A DNA stretch of 64,000 nt from Marinoscillum sp. MHG1-6 (GTDB lineage Bacteria > Bacteroidota > Bacteroidia > Cytophagales > Cyclobacteriaceae), in contig NZ_JAMZMI010000001.1 in the NCBI RefSeq assembly GCF_024714475.1, positions 744,001 through 808,000 of the forward strand, in the 5' to 3' direction. The notes beneath the pieces are model-generated. The model searched no databases, was not told the origin of the DNA, and saw only the letters and a program-made list of their open reading frames with translations. Of the stretch, positions 24,200 through 32,421 are shown piece by piece. Within the stretch, counting starts at the first letter, position 1, and each line of letters starts with the position of its first letter. The translations under genes were made by a program, and so were the position numbers.

Positions 24200-25237
24200 T
24201 TATGCTTTGACCTCCCAGAAATGCTCACCACTGAGCAAAGCATCCAGCTTTGTTTTTTTCCTGGTTTGAGCCTCTTTGATTTGTTCTTCCATCATACTTT
24301 CATAAGTATATCTCTCCGTCTGGTAGAACACCCCAAAAGGGCGAGGTAGCCCCGAAAGCTCATCACCATAATCAAAGAAGTTTGCTAGGATGCTCGCCTT
24401 GATCTTATCCGTAGGATCATGTACCCAGCAATCGTCTGCGGCAAATTTTTCCCCTATTTCCACTACTTCCGGTTTGAAACCATCCAGTCGGATACCCTTG
24501 GATAGGTTTTCTCCAAAGAGTAATGGTTGGTTGGGTTCCATGTAGATGGCATTATCATCTTTGCTACCCTTGTCGGTAAAACGTTCAAATGCTTTGTCAT
24601 TGAACACATTACAGTTTTGATAGATCTCTATAAAACTTGATCCGTTATGTTGATGCGCAGCAGTTATGGTATCTCTTAAATGTTGGGGATTTCGATCAAC
24701 CGTTCTGGCTACATAAGTTCCTTGTGCACCCAATGCCAGCATGATTGGGTTGAAAGGATGATCTACCGAACCATAAGGAGTAGATTTTGTGATCTTTCCT
24801 CTTGGGGAAGTAGGAGAATACTGGCCTTTGGTCAAACCGTAAATTTCATTGTTGAACAAAAGGATATTCACATTAAAATTTCTTCTGAGTAAGTGGATCA
24901 GATGATTTCCTCCTATCGACAATGAGTCTCCATCTCCTGTAATGATCCAGACATCCAGATCCGGTCTTGCCGCTTTAAGCCCACTGGCAATGGCCGCAGC
25001 GCGTCCGTGAATGCTATGCATGCCATAGGTATTCATATAGTAGGGATACCTCGAAGAACATCCGATACCGGAAATGAAAACAATGTTTTCTTTTGGGATT
25101 CCCAATGTTGGAAGAACCGTTTGCACCTGTTTCAGGATGGAGTAATCACCGCAGCCAGGGCACCATCGGATTTCCTGATCGGTCATGAAATCTTTTGAAG
25201 TCAGGGCTCCATTCGTTTTTGTTTCCTTAGTGTCCAT
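24200..25237 (-). CDS. korB: 2-oxoacid:ferredoxin oxidoreductase beta subunit
   Basis: A 345-residue thiamine-diphosphate-binding beta subunit. The features seen are WCPGCGDYSILKQVQ and GIGCSSRYPYYMN near the N-terminus and IHGRAAAIASGLKAARPDL. The TPP/Mg motif GDGDSLSIGGNHLIHLLRRN is followed by FNNEIYGLTKGQYSPTSPRG. With the alpha subunit it decarboxylates a 2-oxoacid to an acyl-CoA and reduces ferredoxin. The two-subunit layout fits the 2-oxoglutarate (Kor) enzymes of aerobic Bacteroidota, but pyruvate or branched-chain acids cannot be excluded. The conserved Cys residues suggest one 4Fe-4S cluster. It overlaps the end of the upstream alpha gene by 11 bases. Confidence 0.9.
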   Translation of the reverse strand: MDTKETKTNGALTSKDFMTDQEIRWCPGCGDYSILKQVQTVLPTLGIPKENIVFISGIGCSSRYPYYMNTYGMHSIHGRAAAIASGLKAARPDLDVWIITGDGDSLSIGGNHLIHLLRRNFNVNILLFNNEIYGLTKGQYSPTSPRGKITKSTPYGSVDHPFNPIMLALGAQGTYVARTVDRNPQHLRDTITAAHQHNGSSFIEIYQNCNVFNDKAFERFTDKGSKDDNAIYMEPNQPLLFGENLSKGIRLDGFKPEVVEIGEKFAADDCWVHDPTDKIKASILANFFDYGDELSGLPRPFGVFYQTERYTYESMMEEQIKEAQTRKKTKLDALLSGEHFWEVKA

Positions 25238-27092
25238 GTTCCAATTCGTTTAAGATGCATTCTTTTATTTCTGTAACCTGAAAAGGCAGTCCTTTCATTT
25301 TGTTTAATGGGATGATGTTGCAATCGAAATGCTGTCGCAGGATCGCTGACAGCTGCCCATTGTTGATTTCCGGGACAATGATCTTGTCGAAGTTGCTAAT
25401 GATCTGTCCTAGGTTAGCCGGGAAAGGATTGAGATATCTCAGGTGGATATGAGCTACGTTCATGCCCTGCCATTTGAGGTCTCTTATCGCTGTTTCGATA
25501 GCTCCAAACGTTGAGCCCCAACCGATCACCAGAATATCGCAGTTTTCATCACCCGAATCGAATAATTGACTTGGGATATAATCGGCGATCGTGGTGATTT
25601 TGTCTGCTCGCAACTCAACCATACGTTGGTGATTGGCCGGATCGTACGAAACATTTCCGGTCTCTACTTCTTTTTCTAAACCACCGATGCGGTGTTCAAA
25701 TCCTTTAGTACCTGGAACCACCCATGGTCTGACGAGCTTCATGTCTCGTCTATAAGGCAGGAATTGACCATTTTCATCTTTGTCCTGTTCGGTAGCTTGA
25801 CGTAGTTCTATTGGCTTCAGGTCCTTCGATTGAGGGAATGCCCAGGGCTCGGCCCCATTGGCGATGTACCCATCCGATAGGAGTAGCACAGGAGTCATGT
25901 GCTCAACCGCAATTCGGCATGCTTCATAAGCCGTTTCAAAGCAATCTCCGGGCGAGGAGGTTGCGAGTACTACCATCGGCGCCTCCCCGTTTCGACCATA
26001 CATAGCCTGAAACAGGTCTGCTTGCTCTGTTTTGGTAGGGAGCCCGGTAGAGGGGCCACCTCGTTGAACATTAATACATACAAGCGGTATCTCCAGAATG
26101 GTTGCCAGTCCCAGCGCTTCCCCTTTAAGGGCGATACCTGGTCCAGAGGAAGCCGTCACCCCTAATGCCCCTCCGAAGGATGCACCAATCGCCGCACAAA
26201 CTGCTGCGATCTCATCTTCGGCCTGGAAGGTCTTTACTCCCATGTCCTTATGCTGAGAGAGCTCATGCAGGATGTCAGAAGCGGGGGTAATGGGATAGCT
26301 GGCATAGAACAGATTCAGGTCACTTAGATGTGTAGCTGCTATTAATCCCAGCGATAGCCCTTTATTTCCGTTCATGTTTCGGTATTTACCAGGAGGAAGG
26401 CTGGCAGACTTGATCTTAAACCTTGTCGTGAAAGTTTCACTGGTATCTCCGTAATGGTAGCCGGTTTTTAATGCTTTAATATTGGCATCTACTACCTCCG
26501 GGTGTTTTGCAAATTTCTTACCTATGAATTTAACCGTGTTGTCCACGCTTTGATTGAACATCCAATAGATGAAACCCAGCACGAACATGTTTTTACATCG
26601 ATCTACCTCTTTCACGGAAAGGCCGGAATCTTTCAAGGCTTCTCGCGTCAATTTCGTGATATCCATGGCGTGTACCTCAAAGCCGTCCAGGCTATGATCG
26701 GTCAGCGGGTTTTCACCATCGAGGTATTTAGCGAGTTTGAGGTTTTTGGAGTCAAAGCCACTCGAGTTGGCAATAATAATCCCACCTCTTTTAAGGTTGT
26801 CAATATTGACTTTGAGGGCAGCGGCATTCATCACAACCAGCACATCATATTGATCTCCCGGGGTAAATACTTCTACCGATCCGAACTGCAATTGAAAGCC
26901 GGACACGCCGGAAAGCGTACCCTGTGGTGCTCGTATTTCAGCAGGAAAGTTGGGGAATGTGGTGATGTCGTTACCGAATAGCTCAACAGTTTCAGTGAAC
27001 TGCCCGCCAGTAAATTGAATGCCGTCACCGGAATCTCCGGCAAATAGGACGACTACTTCGCTTTTGGATTCTTCAACAGCGGTTTTCATCAT
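25227..27092 (-). CDS. korA: 2-oxoacid:ferredoxin oxidoreductase alpha subunit (gamma-alpha fusion)
   Basis: A 621-residue fused subunit. Residues about 15-200 are the gamma domain (VVLFAGDSGDGIQFTGG, FPNFPAEIRAPQGT). The alpha domain follows, with the pyrimidine-binding segment YASYPITPASDILHEL, the GASFGGALGVTASSGPG motif and VQRGGPSTGLPTKTEQADL. The C-terminal part (CDILVIGWGSTFGAIETAI) is the alpha domain III that contacts CoA. This fused form is usual for KorA. It is translated together with korB. Two ATGs lie next to each other (MMK), so the true start may be one codon later. About 245 bases upstream are gene-free and no perfect promoter was found there. Confidence 0.9.
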   Translation of the reverse strand: MMKTAVEESKSEVVVLFAGDSGDGIQFTGGQFTETVELFGNDITTFPNFPAEIRAPQGTLSGVSGFQLQFGSVEVFTPGDQYDVLVVMNAAALKVNIDNLKRGGIIIANSSGFDSKNLKLAKYLDGENPLTDHSLDGFEVHAMDITKLTREALKDSGLSVKEVDRCKNMFVLGFIYWMFNQSVDNTVKFIGKKFAKHPEVVDANIKALKTGYHYGDTSETFTTRFKIKSASLPPGKYRNMNGNKGLSLGLIAATHLSDLNLFYASYPITPASDILHELSQHKDMGVKTFQAEDEIAAVCAAIGASFGGALGVTASSGPGIALKGEALGLATILEIPLVCINVQRGGPSTGLPTKTEQADLFQAMYGRNGEAPMVVLATSSPGDCFETAYEACRIAVEHMTPVLLLSDGYIANGAEPWAFPQSKDLKPIELRQATEQDKDENGQFLPYRRDMKLVRPWVVPGTKGFEHRIGGLEKEVETGNVSYDPANHQRMVELRADKITTIADYIPSQLFDSGDENCDILVIGWGSTFGAIETAIRDLKWQGMNVAHIHLRYLNPFPANLGQIISNFDKIIVPEINNGQLSAILRQHFDCNIIPLNKMKGLPFQVTEIKECILNELEHGH

Positions 27093-27338
27093 TTTTGGGG
27101 TGTTTTTACAAGTAATAATTTACTGAATAAAAACGGGCACCTGAAATGATTCGTTCGCTTTTCTTAGATGATCCTTGTCATTATTTTGATTCCCTAAAAG
27201 CATAATTTAAAATATGAAGACAGCTCCGCAGGATTTAATTAAGTTTTTAAAAACAGTCAATCTATTTTGGGATCTGCCAAATGAATAGATATGGTAGCGA
27301 TTAAGAGTTTTTTAACCCAGTTTTGAGTTTGAATATCT

Positions 27339-27911
27339 ATGAGGCAAGCCAGGTTAAAAGACAAGTCGAATGTGATCCGAATCATTTCTAAAACCTTTGA
27401 TACCAATCCGAGTGTGAATGTGGTCATTGGAAAGGAAGGTGATCGGGAGAGAAAGCTGCAAAGATTAGCAGCTTACACGTTTGTAAAAGCCTTGAATCGA
27501 AATGGAGCTTATTTATCAGATAATCGTAAAGGAGCTGCCCTGTTTTACCGGTCGGATCAAGGTGGGTTCTTCTGGAATGAACAATGGCTGGAAGTCCAGT
27601 TCGCACTGACTCTTTCGGTAAAAGGAGTTTTGAATGCACTAAAAAGAGAGGGTTATCTTAAAAAGCATCGTTATGCTGGTCTACATTATTACTTCTGGTT
27701 TTTGGGTGTTGAAGCGGGCGGAGGAGGTGCCGGTTTTGAGTTGAAAGAGGTGGTCTTTGGAAAGGCAAAGGAAGATGGTCTTCCCGTCCTGCTAGAGACT
27801 TCGGTTTGGAGAAATGTGGTGGCCTACCAGCGTTATGGTTTTGAGATTTACCACGAATGGAAAGACGAAGAAAATGGGATTACGGTTTGGTTTATGAAGC
27901 GGGATAAATAG
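27339..27911 (+). CDS. GNAT-like acetyltransferase
   Basis: A 190-residue protein resembling the GNAT group that includes puromycin N-acetyltransferase-like proteins. An N-terminal RQARLKDKSNVIRIISKTFD segment precedes a helical substrate region. Then come the central strand GLHYYFWFLGVEAGGGGAGF, where Q/R-x-x-G-x-G would normally bind acetyl-CoA, and the end LETSVWRNVVAYQRYGFEIY. The Gly-rich loop is present although the usual Arg/Gln is not obvious, so activity is uncertain. The last codons overlap one copy of a 14-bp direct repeat that also occurs 602 bases further on, beyond the toxin-antitoxin pair. The stop lies seven bases before the convergent yoeB stop. Confidence 0.7.
   Translation: MRQARLKDKSNVIRIISKTFDTNPSVNVVIGKEGDRERKLQRLAAYTFVKALNRNGAYLSDNRKGAALFYRSDQGGFFWNEQWLEVQFALTLSVKGVLNALKREGYLKKHRYAGLHYYFWFLGVEAGGGGAGFELKEVVFGKAKEDGLPVLLETSVWRNVVAYQRYGFEIYHEWKDEENGITVWFMKRDK
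27891..27904 (+). repeat. Left 14-bp direct repeat flanking the toxin-antitoxin pair
   Basis: TTTATGAAGCGGGA lies at the 3' end of the GNAT-like gene. The identical sequence in the same orientation is at 28507-28520. The 602 bases between the copies hold just the yefM-yoeB module. Confidence 0.7.
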
Positions 27912-27918
27912 TTCCGAT

Positions 27919-28179
27919 CTAGTCGTAGTGATATTTGCAGGCATAGATCAGGATTTCCTCACCTGATACCCGATAAACCAGACGATGTTCACGGTCTATT
28001 CGTCGTGACCAAAAGCCCGATAATTCATATTTCAATGGTTCGGGTTTGCCTTTACCTTCAAATGGACTGTGAGAAATGTCCTTGATCAGTTCGTTGATCT
28101 TTTTCAATATCTTTCGATCTTCCGAAAGCCATGAGGTATAATCCTCCCAGGCATTTTTTGAGAAAATAACCTTCATCAA
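27919..28179 (-). CDS. yoeB: YoeB/Txe-family toxin, ribosome-dependent mRNA endonuclease
   Basis: An 86-residue basic protein with the full YoeB layout. It starts MMKVIFSKNAWEDYTSWLSE, then has a helical ILKKINELIKDI segment, GKGKPEPLKYELSGFWSRRI, and the C-terminal catalytic strand region DREHRLVYRV to CKYHYD. The Glu of KYELSG, the Arg residues of EHRLVYRV and the terminal His-Tyr match the RNase active site of the family. When free, YoeB binds the 30S ribosome and cuts mRNA in the A site. The start overlaps the antitoxin stop by four bases, the normal antitoxin-first order. Convergent to the GNAT-like gene. Confidence 0.93.
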   Translation of the reverse strand: MMKVIFSKNAWEDYTSWLSEDRKILKKINELIKDISHSPFEGKGKPEPLKYELSGFWSRRIDREHRLVYRVSGEEILIYACKYHYD

Positions 28180-28430
28180 TCCTCGATCAACCCATTTTCA
28201 ACAGTGTTGCCGTCTTTCATTTGTCTGATGGATTCGAACAGGTGATCTGCATTCTTTTTGGAGCCGAGCAAGTGAACGGTCTCCATGAGGGAGTTGTATT
28301 CGTCAAGAGAGATCATAACGGTACCATTCCCGGACCCTCTTTTGACGATGAGCGTTTCCTGATTTTGCTCGACATCATCCAGGTATTTTTTGAGATTGGT
28401 TCGGAACTCGGTAAAATTGGCTGCTATCAT
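28176..28430 (-). CDS. yefM: YefM/Phd-family antitoxin
   Basis: An 84-residue antitoxin. The N-terminal Phd/YefM DNA-binding domain is recognisable from IAANFTEFRTNLKKYLDDVE, then TLIVKRGSGNGTVMISLDEY, which contains the usual strand before the dimer interface. The acidic C-terminal tail (MKDGNTVENGLIED) wraps the toxin in this family. YefM neutralises YoeB and, alone or in complex, represses its own promoter. A perfect TAnnTTTG box lies only 18 bases upstream, set between two direct repeats that are good operator candidates (28441-28460). Confidence 0.9.
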   Translation of the reverse strand: MIAANFTEFRTNLKKYLDDVEQNQETLIVKRGSGNGTVMISLDEYNSLMETVHLLGSKKNADHLFESIRQMKDGNTVENGLIED

Positions 28431-28440
28431 AATTTTCCAT

Positions 28441-28460
28441 ATAAGTACAAATATAAGTAC
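28441..28460 (-). promoter_or_regulatory. yefM-yoeB promoter with paired ATAAGTAC repeats
   Basis: ATAAGTAC occurs at 28441-28448 and again at 28453-28460 (12-base period). On the minus strand the -7 box TATATTTG (28448-28455) sits across them, so a protein bound to the repeats would cover the promoter. This matches the autorepression expected of YefM/YefM-YoeB. The operator role is inferred. Confidence 0.6.
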
Positions 28461-28506
28461 GTATAGGGTTACTTAAATGTTTTCTATTTAAAGTTTTGAA
28501 TTTTGC

Positions 28507-28520
28507 TTTATGAAGCGGGA
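28507..28520 (+). repeat. Right 14-bp direct repeat flanking the toxin-antitoxin pair
   Basis: Exact copy of TTTATGAAGCGGGA at 27891-27904. It overlaps the stop codon and last codons of the acetoacetyl-CoA synthetase gene on the minus strand. Confidence 0.7.
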
Positions 28521-30448
28521 GTCTGAATAAATTCTTCCAATGTTTCCGGGTTGGCCAGGGCCTCTTTATTAGTGATAGCCTCTCCATGAATAAGTCTTGT
28601 AACTGCCAACTCCACTTTTTTACCGCTGATGGTTCTTGGGATCTCTGAAACCTGGTGAATTTCTGCGGGCACATGTCTTGGGGTCCTTTTTTCCCGTAAG
28701 GTTGATTTGATTTTTTGTTCTAAGTCAGGAGACAGTTTGTAGCCTTCATTGAGCACCACAAACAGCACTATGATAGTATCATCACCAACCCTTTTTCCAA
28801 TGACGATGGAATCCTTGATTTGGGGCAGCGACTCTACCGGTTCATAAATTTCGGCAGTGCCAATACGTATTCCACCAGCGTTCAACGTGGCATCAGAACG
28901 CCCATATACGATGCAGCCTCCTTCTGGAGTAATTTTCACATAGTCTCCATGGCGCCATACACCGGGATATTGATCAAAGTAGGCCTTTCGATATTTTTCA
29001 CCCTGAGGGTCATTCCAGAATTGGATGGGCCTTGAGGGAAAAGGAGCCGAACAAACCAACTCACCCACTTCATCGGTTATTGGCTGGCCCTCATCATTAT
29101 AAGTTTCGACTTTCATTCCCAAACCACGGCACTGTAACTCATTCTTAAATACCGGTCCAATAGGGTTTCCTAGCATAAAACATGAAATGATGTCTGTGCC
29201 TCCGGATATGGAAGCAAGTTGAACATCCGGTTTGATGTCCTGATAAACAAAGTCAAAATGATGATCTGTGAGAGGTGATCCAGTGGAGAGGATGGTCTTC
29301 AGACTGGAAAGGTCAAAATCTTTTTGAGGAACCAATCCGGACGACTCACAGGCCGACAGGAATTTCGGAGAAGTGCCAAAAATGTTGACCTTCTCTTTCT
29401 CAATGGCTCTAAATAGCACACCTAAATCGGGGTAGGAAGGACTTCCATCAAAAAGGTAAATGGTGGCTCCGATGTACAGAGAAGACACCAGCCAGTTCCA
29501 CATCATCCACCCACAAGTGGTGTAATAAGTAATGATGTCTTCCGGTTTCAGGTCTGTGTGCAGGCTGAGTTCCTTGAAATGCTGCAGCAGGGATCCTCCC
29601 GCTCCATGGACAATGCATTTAGGCTTTCCGGTAGTACCCGAAGAGTACATGATGTAGAGCGGGTGATCAAAAGGAAGTTGCTCGAACCTTAATTCATCCG
29701 GTTGTTCGGAGATAAAATCTTCCCATCGGGTCATTTTTTTTGAGGGGTCCATAGGATAATCCCCGAGTGGCTCAATGACCACGATTTTTTCAAGGCTGGA
29801 TATTGACTTGCCCAGCTTTATCAGCGTGTCATTCAAGTGGATTGGCTTGCCGTTGTACTGATATCCATTGATTGCAATGAGCACTTTTGGTTCGATTTGA
29901 CCAAATCGGTCGAGAACGCCTTCAAAACCAAAGTCAGGGGAACACGAAGACCAGATTGCCCCAATAGAAGAGGTGGCCAGCATGCCAATAATTGCCTCGG
30001 GTCGGTTGGTAATAAATGCGGCTATGCGATCACCTTTTTTGATTCCCAGTTTTCTTAGCGCATGTGCAAGACCTGCGACCCTATGCTGTAATTCCTGGTA
30101 GGTAAAAGTGGATCTGCCACCATCTTCATTTTGATATGTGATCGCTATTTTCTCGCCTTTATGTCTCAACAGGTTTTCTGCGAAATTGAGCCTGGTTCCC
30201 TCAAACCATCGTGCAGTAGGGATGTCTGATCCAACCAATACTTTTCCGTAGCTAGATGAGTGAATAACCCCTGCATATTGCCATATGCTTTGCCAAAAGC
30301 TTGAAAGGTCATTAACCGACCAATTATACAGAGAAGAGTATTCGTTGAAATCCAGGTAAAACTTCTCCTTTAGAAACCGCATGTAAGCGGTCAGATTGGA
30401 CTGCTCGATACGCTTTTTTGAGGGGCTCCAAAGGGGTGTTTTTTTCAT
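28508..30448 (-). CDS. aacS: Acetoacetyl-CoA synthetase
   Basis: A 646-residue acyl-adenylate-forming enzyme. The N-terminus (PLWSPSKKRIEQSNLTAYM) and the SSSYGKVLVGSDIPTARWFE region are typical of AacS and set it apart from acetyl-CoA synthetase. The AMP-binding P-loop is YIMYSSGTTGKPKCIVHG. Downstream motifs are TILSTGSPL, GGTDIISCF, WRHGDYV and GRSDATLNAGGIRIGTAEIY. It activates acetoacetate to acetoacetyl-CoA with ATP. As the last gene of the phenylalanine/tyrosine breakdown operon it would capture the acetoacetate released by fumarylacetoacetase. It starts four bases after the flavin reductase gene. One copy of a 14-bp repeat overlaps its 3' end. Confidence 0.92.
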   Translation of the reverse strand: MKKTPLWSPSKKRIEQSNLTAYMRFLKEKFYLDFNEYSSLYNWSVNDLSSFWQSIWQYAGVIHSSSYGKVLVGSDIPTARWFEGTRLNFAENLLRHKGEKIAITYQNEDGGRSTFTYQELQHRVAGLAHALRKLGIKKGDRIAAFITNRPEAIIGMLATSSIGAIWSSCSPDFGFEGVLDRFGQIEPKVLIAINGYQYNGKPIHLNDTLIKLGKSISSLEKIVVIEPLGDYPMDPSKKMTRWEDFISEQPDELRFEQLPFDHPLYIMYSSGTTGKPKCIVHGAGGSLLQHFKELSLHTDLKPEDIITYYTTCGWMMWNWLVSSLYIGATIYLFDGSPSYPDLGVLFRAIEKEKVNIFGTSPKFLSACESSGLVPQKDFDLSSLKTILSTGSPLTDHHFDFVYQDIKPDVQLASISGGTDIISCFMLGNPIGPVFKNELQCRGLGMKVETYNDEGQPITDEVGELVCSAPFPSRPIQFWNDPQGEKYRKAYFDQYPGVWRHGDYVKITPEGGCIVYGRSDATLNAGGIRIGTAEIYEPVESLPQIKDSIVIGKRVGDDTIIVLFVVLNEGYKLSPDLEQKIKSTLREKRTPRHVPAEIHQVSEIPRTISGKKVELAVTRLIHGEAITNKEALANPETLEEFIQTPAS

Positions 30449-30452
30449 TATG

Positions 30453-31397
30453 TTAGCGTGAGTTCAACAAGGGAATGCTCATCAAAGCATGTATCGCAAA
30501 ATGCAGGTCCCCATTTTCAAGTGCCAGTTTGGCTGCATGTTCGATTTTCTCCTCCCGATTTTCTCTGGATTGAGTGACCACATAGATGTAATCACTGATA
30601 TATTCCTGATTGGGTTCCATCGTTGTGGCATTATTAAAAAATGCTTCTATCTCATCATTTGTGGGGAGCTTTGCCAGACCGCCCAATCTTCCCAGGTTAT
30701 TGCCTGTTAGAATCTTTGAATTTCTAATATGCTCCGGGAGCAAATCAATTCCTACCCCTAGTCCATTGGGTTTCGCAAGTTCGAACATGGCGTTTCCGAT
30801 GGCCCGGGTGTAATAGCTCCCCCCATTGCGACCAACCAGATCGATTCGATCAGGTGGGATGGTTCCATTTTGATAAATGGCCTCTCTCACATGAATAAGT
30901 ACTACTTTGCAGATAACCAGATTGCCAGACCCTTTGTCGCCACCCAATGAAATGATTCGATCCGCCTTACATTCCATTTGAAATGGTGATTGCCAGACTC
31001 TTTTTGGTGCTACCATTTCAGAATCAATAGGAGTTAGTCCACTTTTCTCGAACTCGTTGATATCACTCGGATAAAGTGTTGAAGCAAGGTTGATTTGTTC
31101 AACGATGGAATAAGGGACGGCCTGAACCACACATTCCGGCACCTCCTTGAGATTATTGAGGGTGTCCTTTACTGATCCATCTTTTCCGCTATTTGCTGGA
31201 GAAAATGCCACATAAGGTGGATTAGCTCCAAACGCATTAAAAAAGGAGAATGGCGACAAGTTGGGGATGCCATCTTTTGAGACAGTGGAAACCAGTGCTA
31301 TGGGACGTGGTGCCACTCCACTAAGCAGGAGTTGATGAACTGTTTTTGTGTCAGCTTGATCGGGGTTGATGGTCAGGTATGGGGATCTTTCAGGCAT
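30453..31397 (-). CDS. Flavin reductase-like (FMN-binding split barrel) protein
   Basis: A 314-residue protein whose first 200 residues match the flavin-reductase-like FMN-binding domain: LLSGVAPRPIALVSTVSKDG, LSPFSFFNAFGANPPYVAFS and DTLNNLKEVPECVV. The C-terminal 100 residues (from about NAMFELAKPNGLGVGIDLLP) are an extension ending in helices. Proteins of this type bind FMN and often serve oxygenases or carry out small redox steps. It lies inside the phenylalanine/tyrosine catabolic operon, between the FAA hydrolase and AacS genes with gaps of 10 and 4 bases. No step in the known pathway calls for it. It has no signal peptide, so it is cytoplasmic. Confidence 0.82.
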   Translation of the reverse strand: MPERSPYLTINPDQADTKTVHQLLLSGVAPRPIALVSTVSKDGIPNLSPFSFFNAFGANPPYVAFSPANSGKDGSVKDTLNNLKEVPECVVQAVPYSIVEQINLASTLYPSDINEFEKSGLTPIDSEMVAPKRVWQSPFQMECKADRIISLGGDKGSGNLVICKVVLIHVREAIYQNGTIPPDRIDLVGRNGGSYYTRAIGNAMFELAKPNGLGVGIDLLPEHIRNSKILTGNNLGRLGGLAKLPTNDEIEAFFNNATTMEPNQEYISDYIYVVTQSRENREEKIEHAAKLALENGDLHFAIHALMSIPLLNSR

Positions 31398-31407
31398 CGA
31401 GGAAAGT

Positions 31408-32421
31408 TTATGTTGTCTTTTTCTTTTCTAATATCGAATAGTTCTTTTTGGACTTTCTGATACGATTGGTCAAACTACCCAATCCCTCAATCTTCAACTC
31501 GATTTCATCCCCCTGTTCCAGCCAGATAGGCTCGAACGGTTCACCACTTTCTTTGGCTTGTAATGCCCATGTTCCGTTCAATTCCAGGTAACATCCGGTA
31601 CCCACAGTACCGGAGCCTATGACATCTCCGGGAAAAATCTCTGTTCCATAAGAACATCTTTCAATGATCTCGGCAAAAGTCCAGTTCATGTCCTTCATGT
31701 TACCTAAAGATACGGGTTGTCGGTTATGAAAAGCCTCCATTTTGAGATTATAACTGTTCCCAAATGCGGTCTCCACCTTAAGATCCACCAGTTCATCGGG
31801 GGTCACCAGCCAGGGACCAATAGTAGTCGCAAAGTCTTTTCCCTTGGCCGGGCCCAGGTTCAATTTCATTTCCTCCATTTGCAATCTACGGGCAGACAGA
31901 TCATTCATGATGGTAAATCCGGCAATGTATTCGTCTGCTTTGGAAGAGGGGATGTTCTTGCCTCGTTTTCCTATCACGACGGCCACTTCAAGCTCAAAGT
32001 CCAGTTTAAACAGGTGATCATTTTCCACAGTTATGTCTCCAGGGCCGTAGATGGCGTTGTGATTTGTGAAGTAGAAGATCGGAAATTGATCAAATTCGGG
32101 GATCATATCCACCCCTCGATTTCTTCGTGCCGTGGCCACATGCTGCCTGAAGGCATAGGCATCACGACATGAAGTAGGATTGGGAACGGGCGCCAACAGG
32201 TGTGGATCCGGTATGGATGTCCCGATCTTTCCCTTGACAATGGCCGCCTCCACTTTTTTGGCGATATCCATACCTGATTCCTCCATCATAAGCAGTTCCA
32301 GCATCGTTGCAGGAAGTTCCAACCCGATTTGTGCTGCATGATGCATCAGGTCATAAACTTGCCCATTGATCAATAGGCCGCTTCTGTGTTTATTTTCGAT
32401 TTGGTAGGATACGAATTTCAC
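31408..32421 (-). CDS. fahA: Fumarylacetoacetate hydrolase family protein
   Basis: A 337-residue FAH-fold hydrolase. The metal-binding and catalytic signatures are visible: DAYAFRQHVATARRNRGVDM, PIFYFTNHNAIYGPGD, LDFELEVAVVIGKRGKNIP (acidic metal ligands), GFTIMNDLSARRLQMEEM and GPAKGKDFATTIGPWLVTPD. It splits fumarylacetoacetate to fumarate and acetoacetate, the last step of tyrosine breakdown, which its position after the homogentisate dioxygenase and aminotransferase genes supports. The FAH fold also serves other acylpyruvate hydrolases, so the substrate relies on context. Its start overlaps the end of the upstream aminotransferase frame by four bases. Confidence 0.88.
   Translation of the reverse strand: MKFVSYQIENKHRSGLLINGQVYDLMHHAAQIGLELPATMLELLMMEESGMDIAKKVEAAIVKGKIGTSIPDPHLLAPVPNPTSCRDAYAFRQHVATARRNRGVDMIPEFDQFPIFYFTNHNAIYGPGDITVENDHLFKLDFELEVAVVIGKRGKNIPSSKADEYIAGFTIMNDLSARRLQMEEMKLNLGPAKGKDFATTIGPWLVTPDELVDLKVETAFGNSYNLKMEAFHNRQPVSLGNMKDMNWTFAEIIERCSYGTEIFPGDVIGSGTVGTGCYLELNGTWALQAKESGEPFEPIWLEQGDEIELKIEGLGSLTNRIRKSKKNYSILEKKKTT

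Noticed and set aside
26502-26981. 159-codon frame antisense to the 2-oxoacid oxidoreductase alpha gene
   Set aside because: Shadow of a well-supported gene on the other strand; no independent evidence.
31717-32172. 151-codon frame antisense to the FAA hydrolase gene
   Set aside because: Falls entirely within a clearly conserved gene and has no family-like features.
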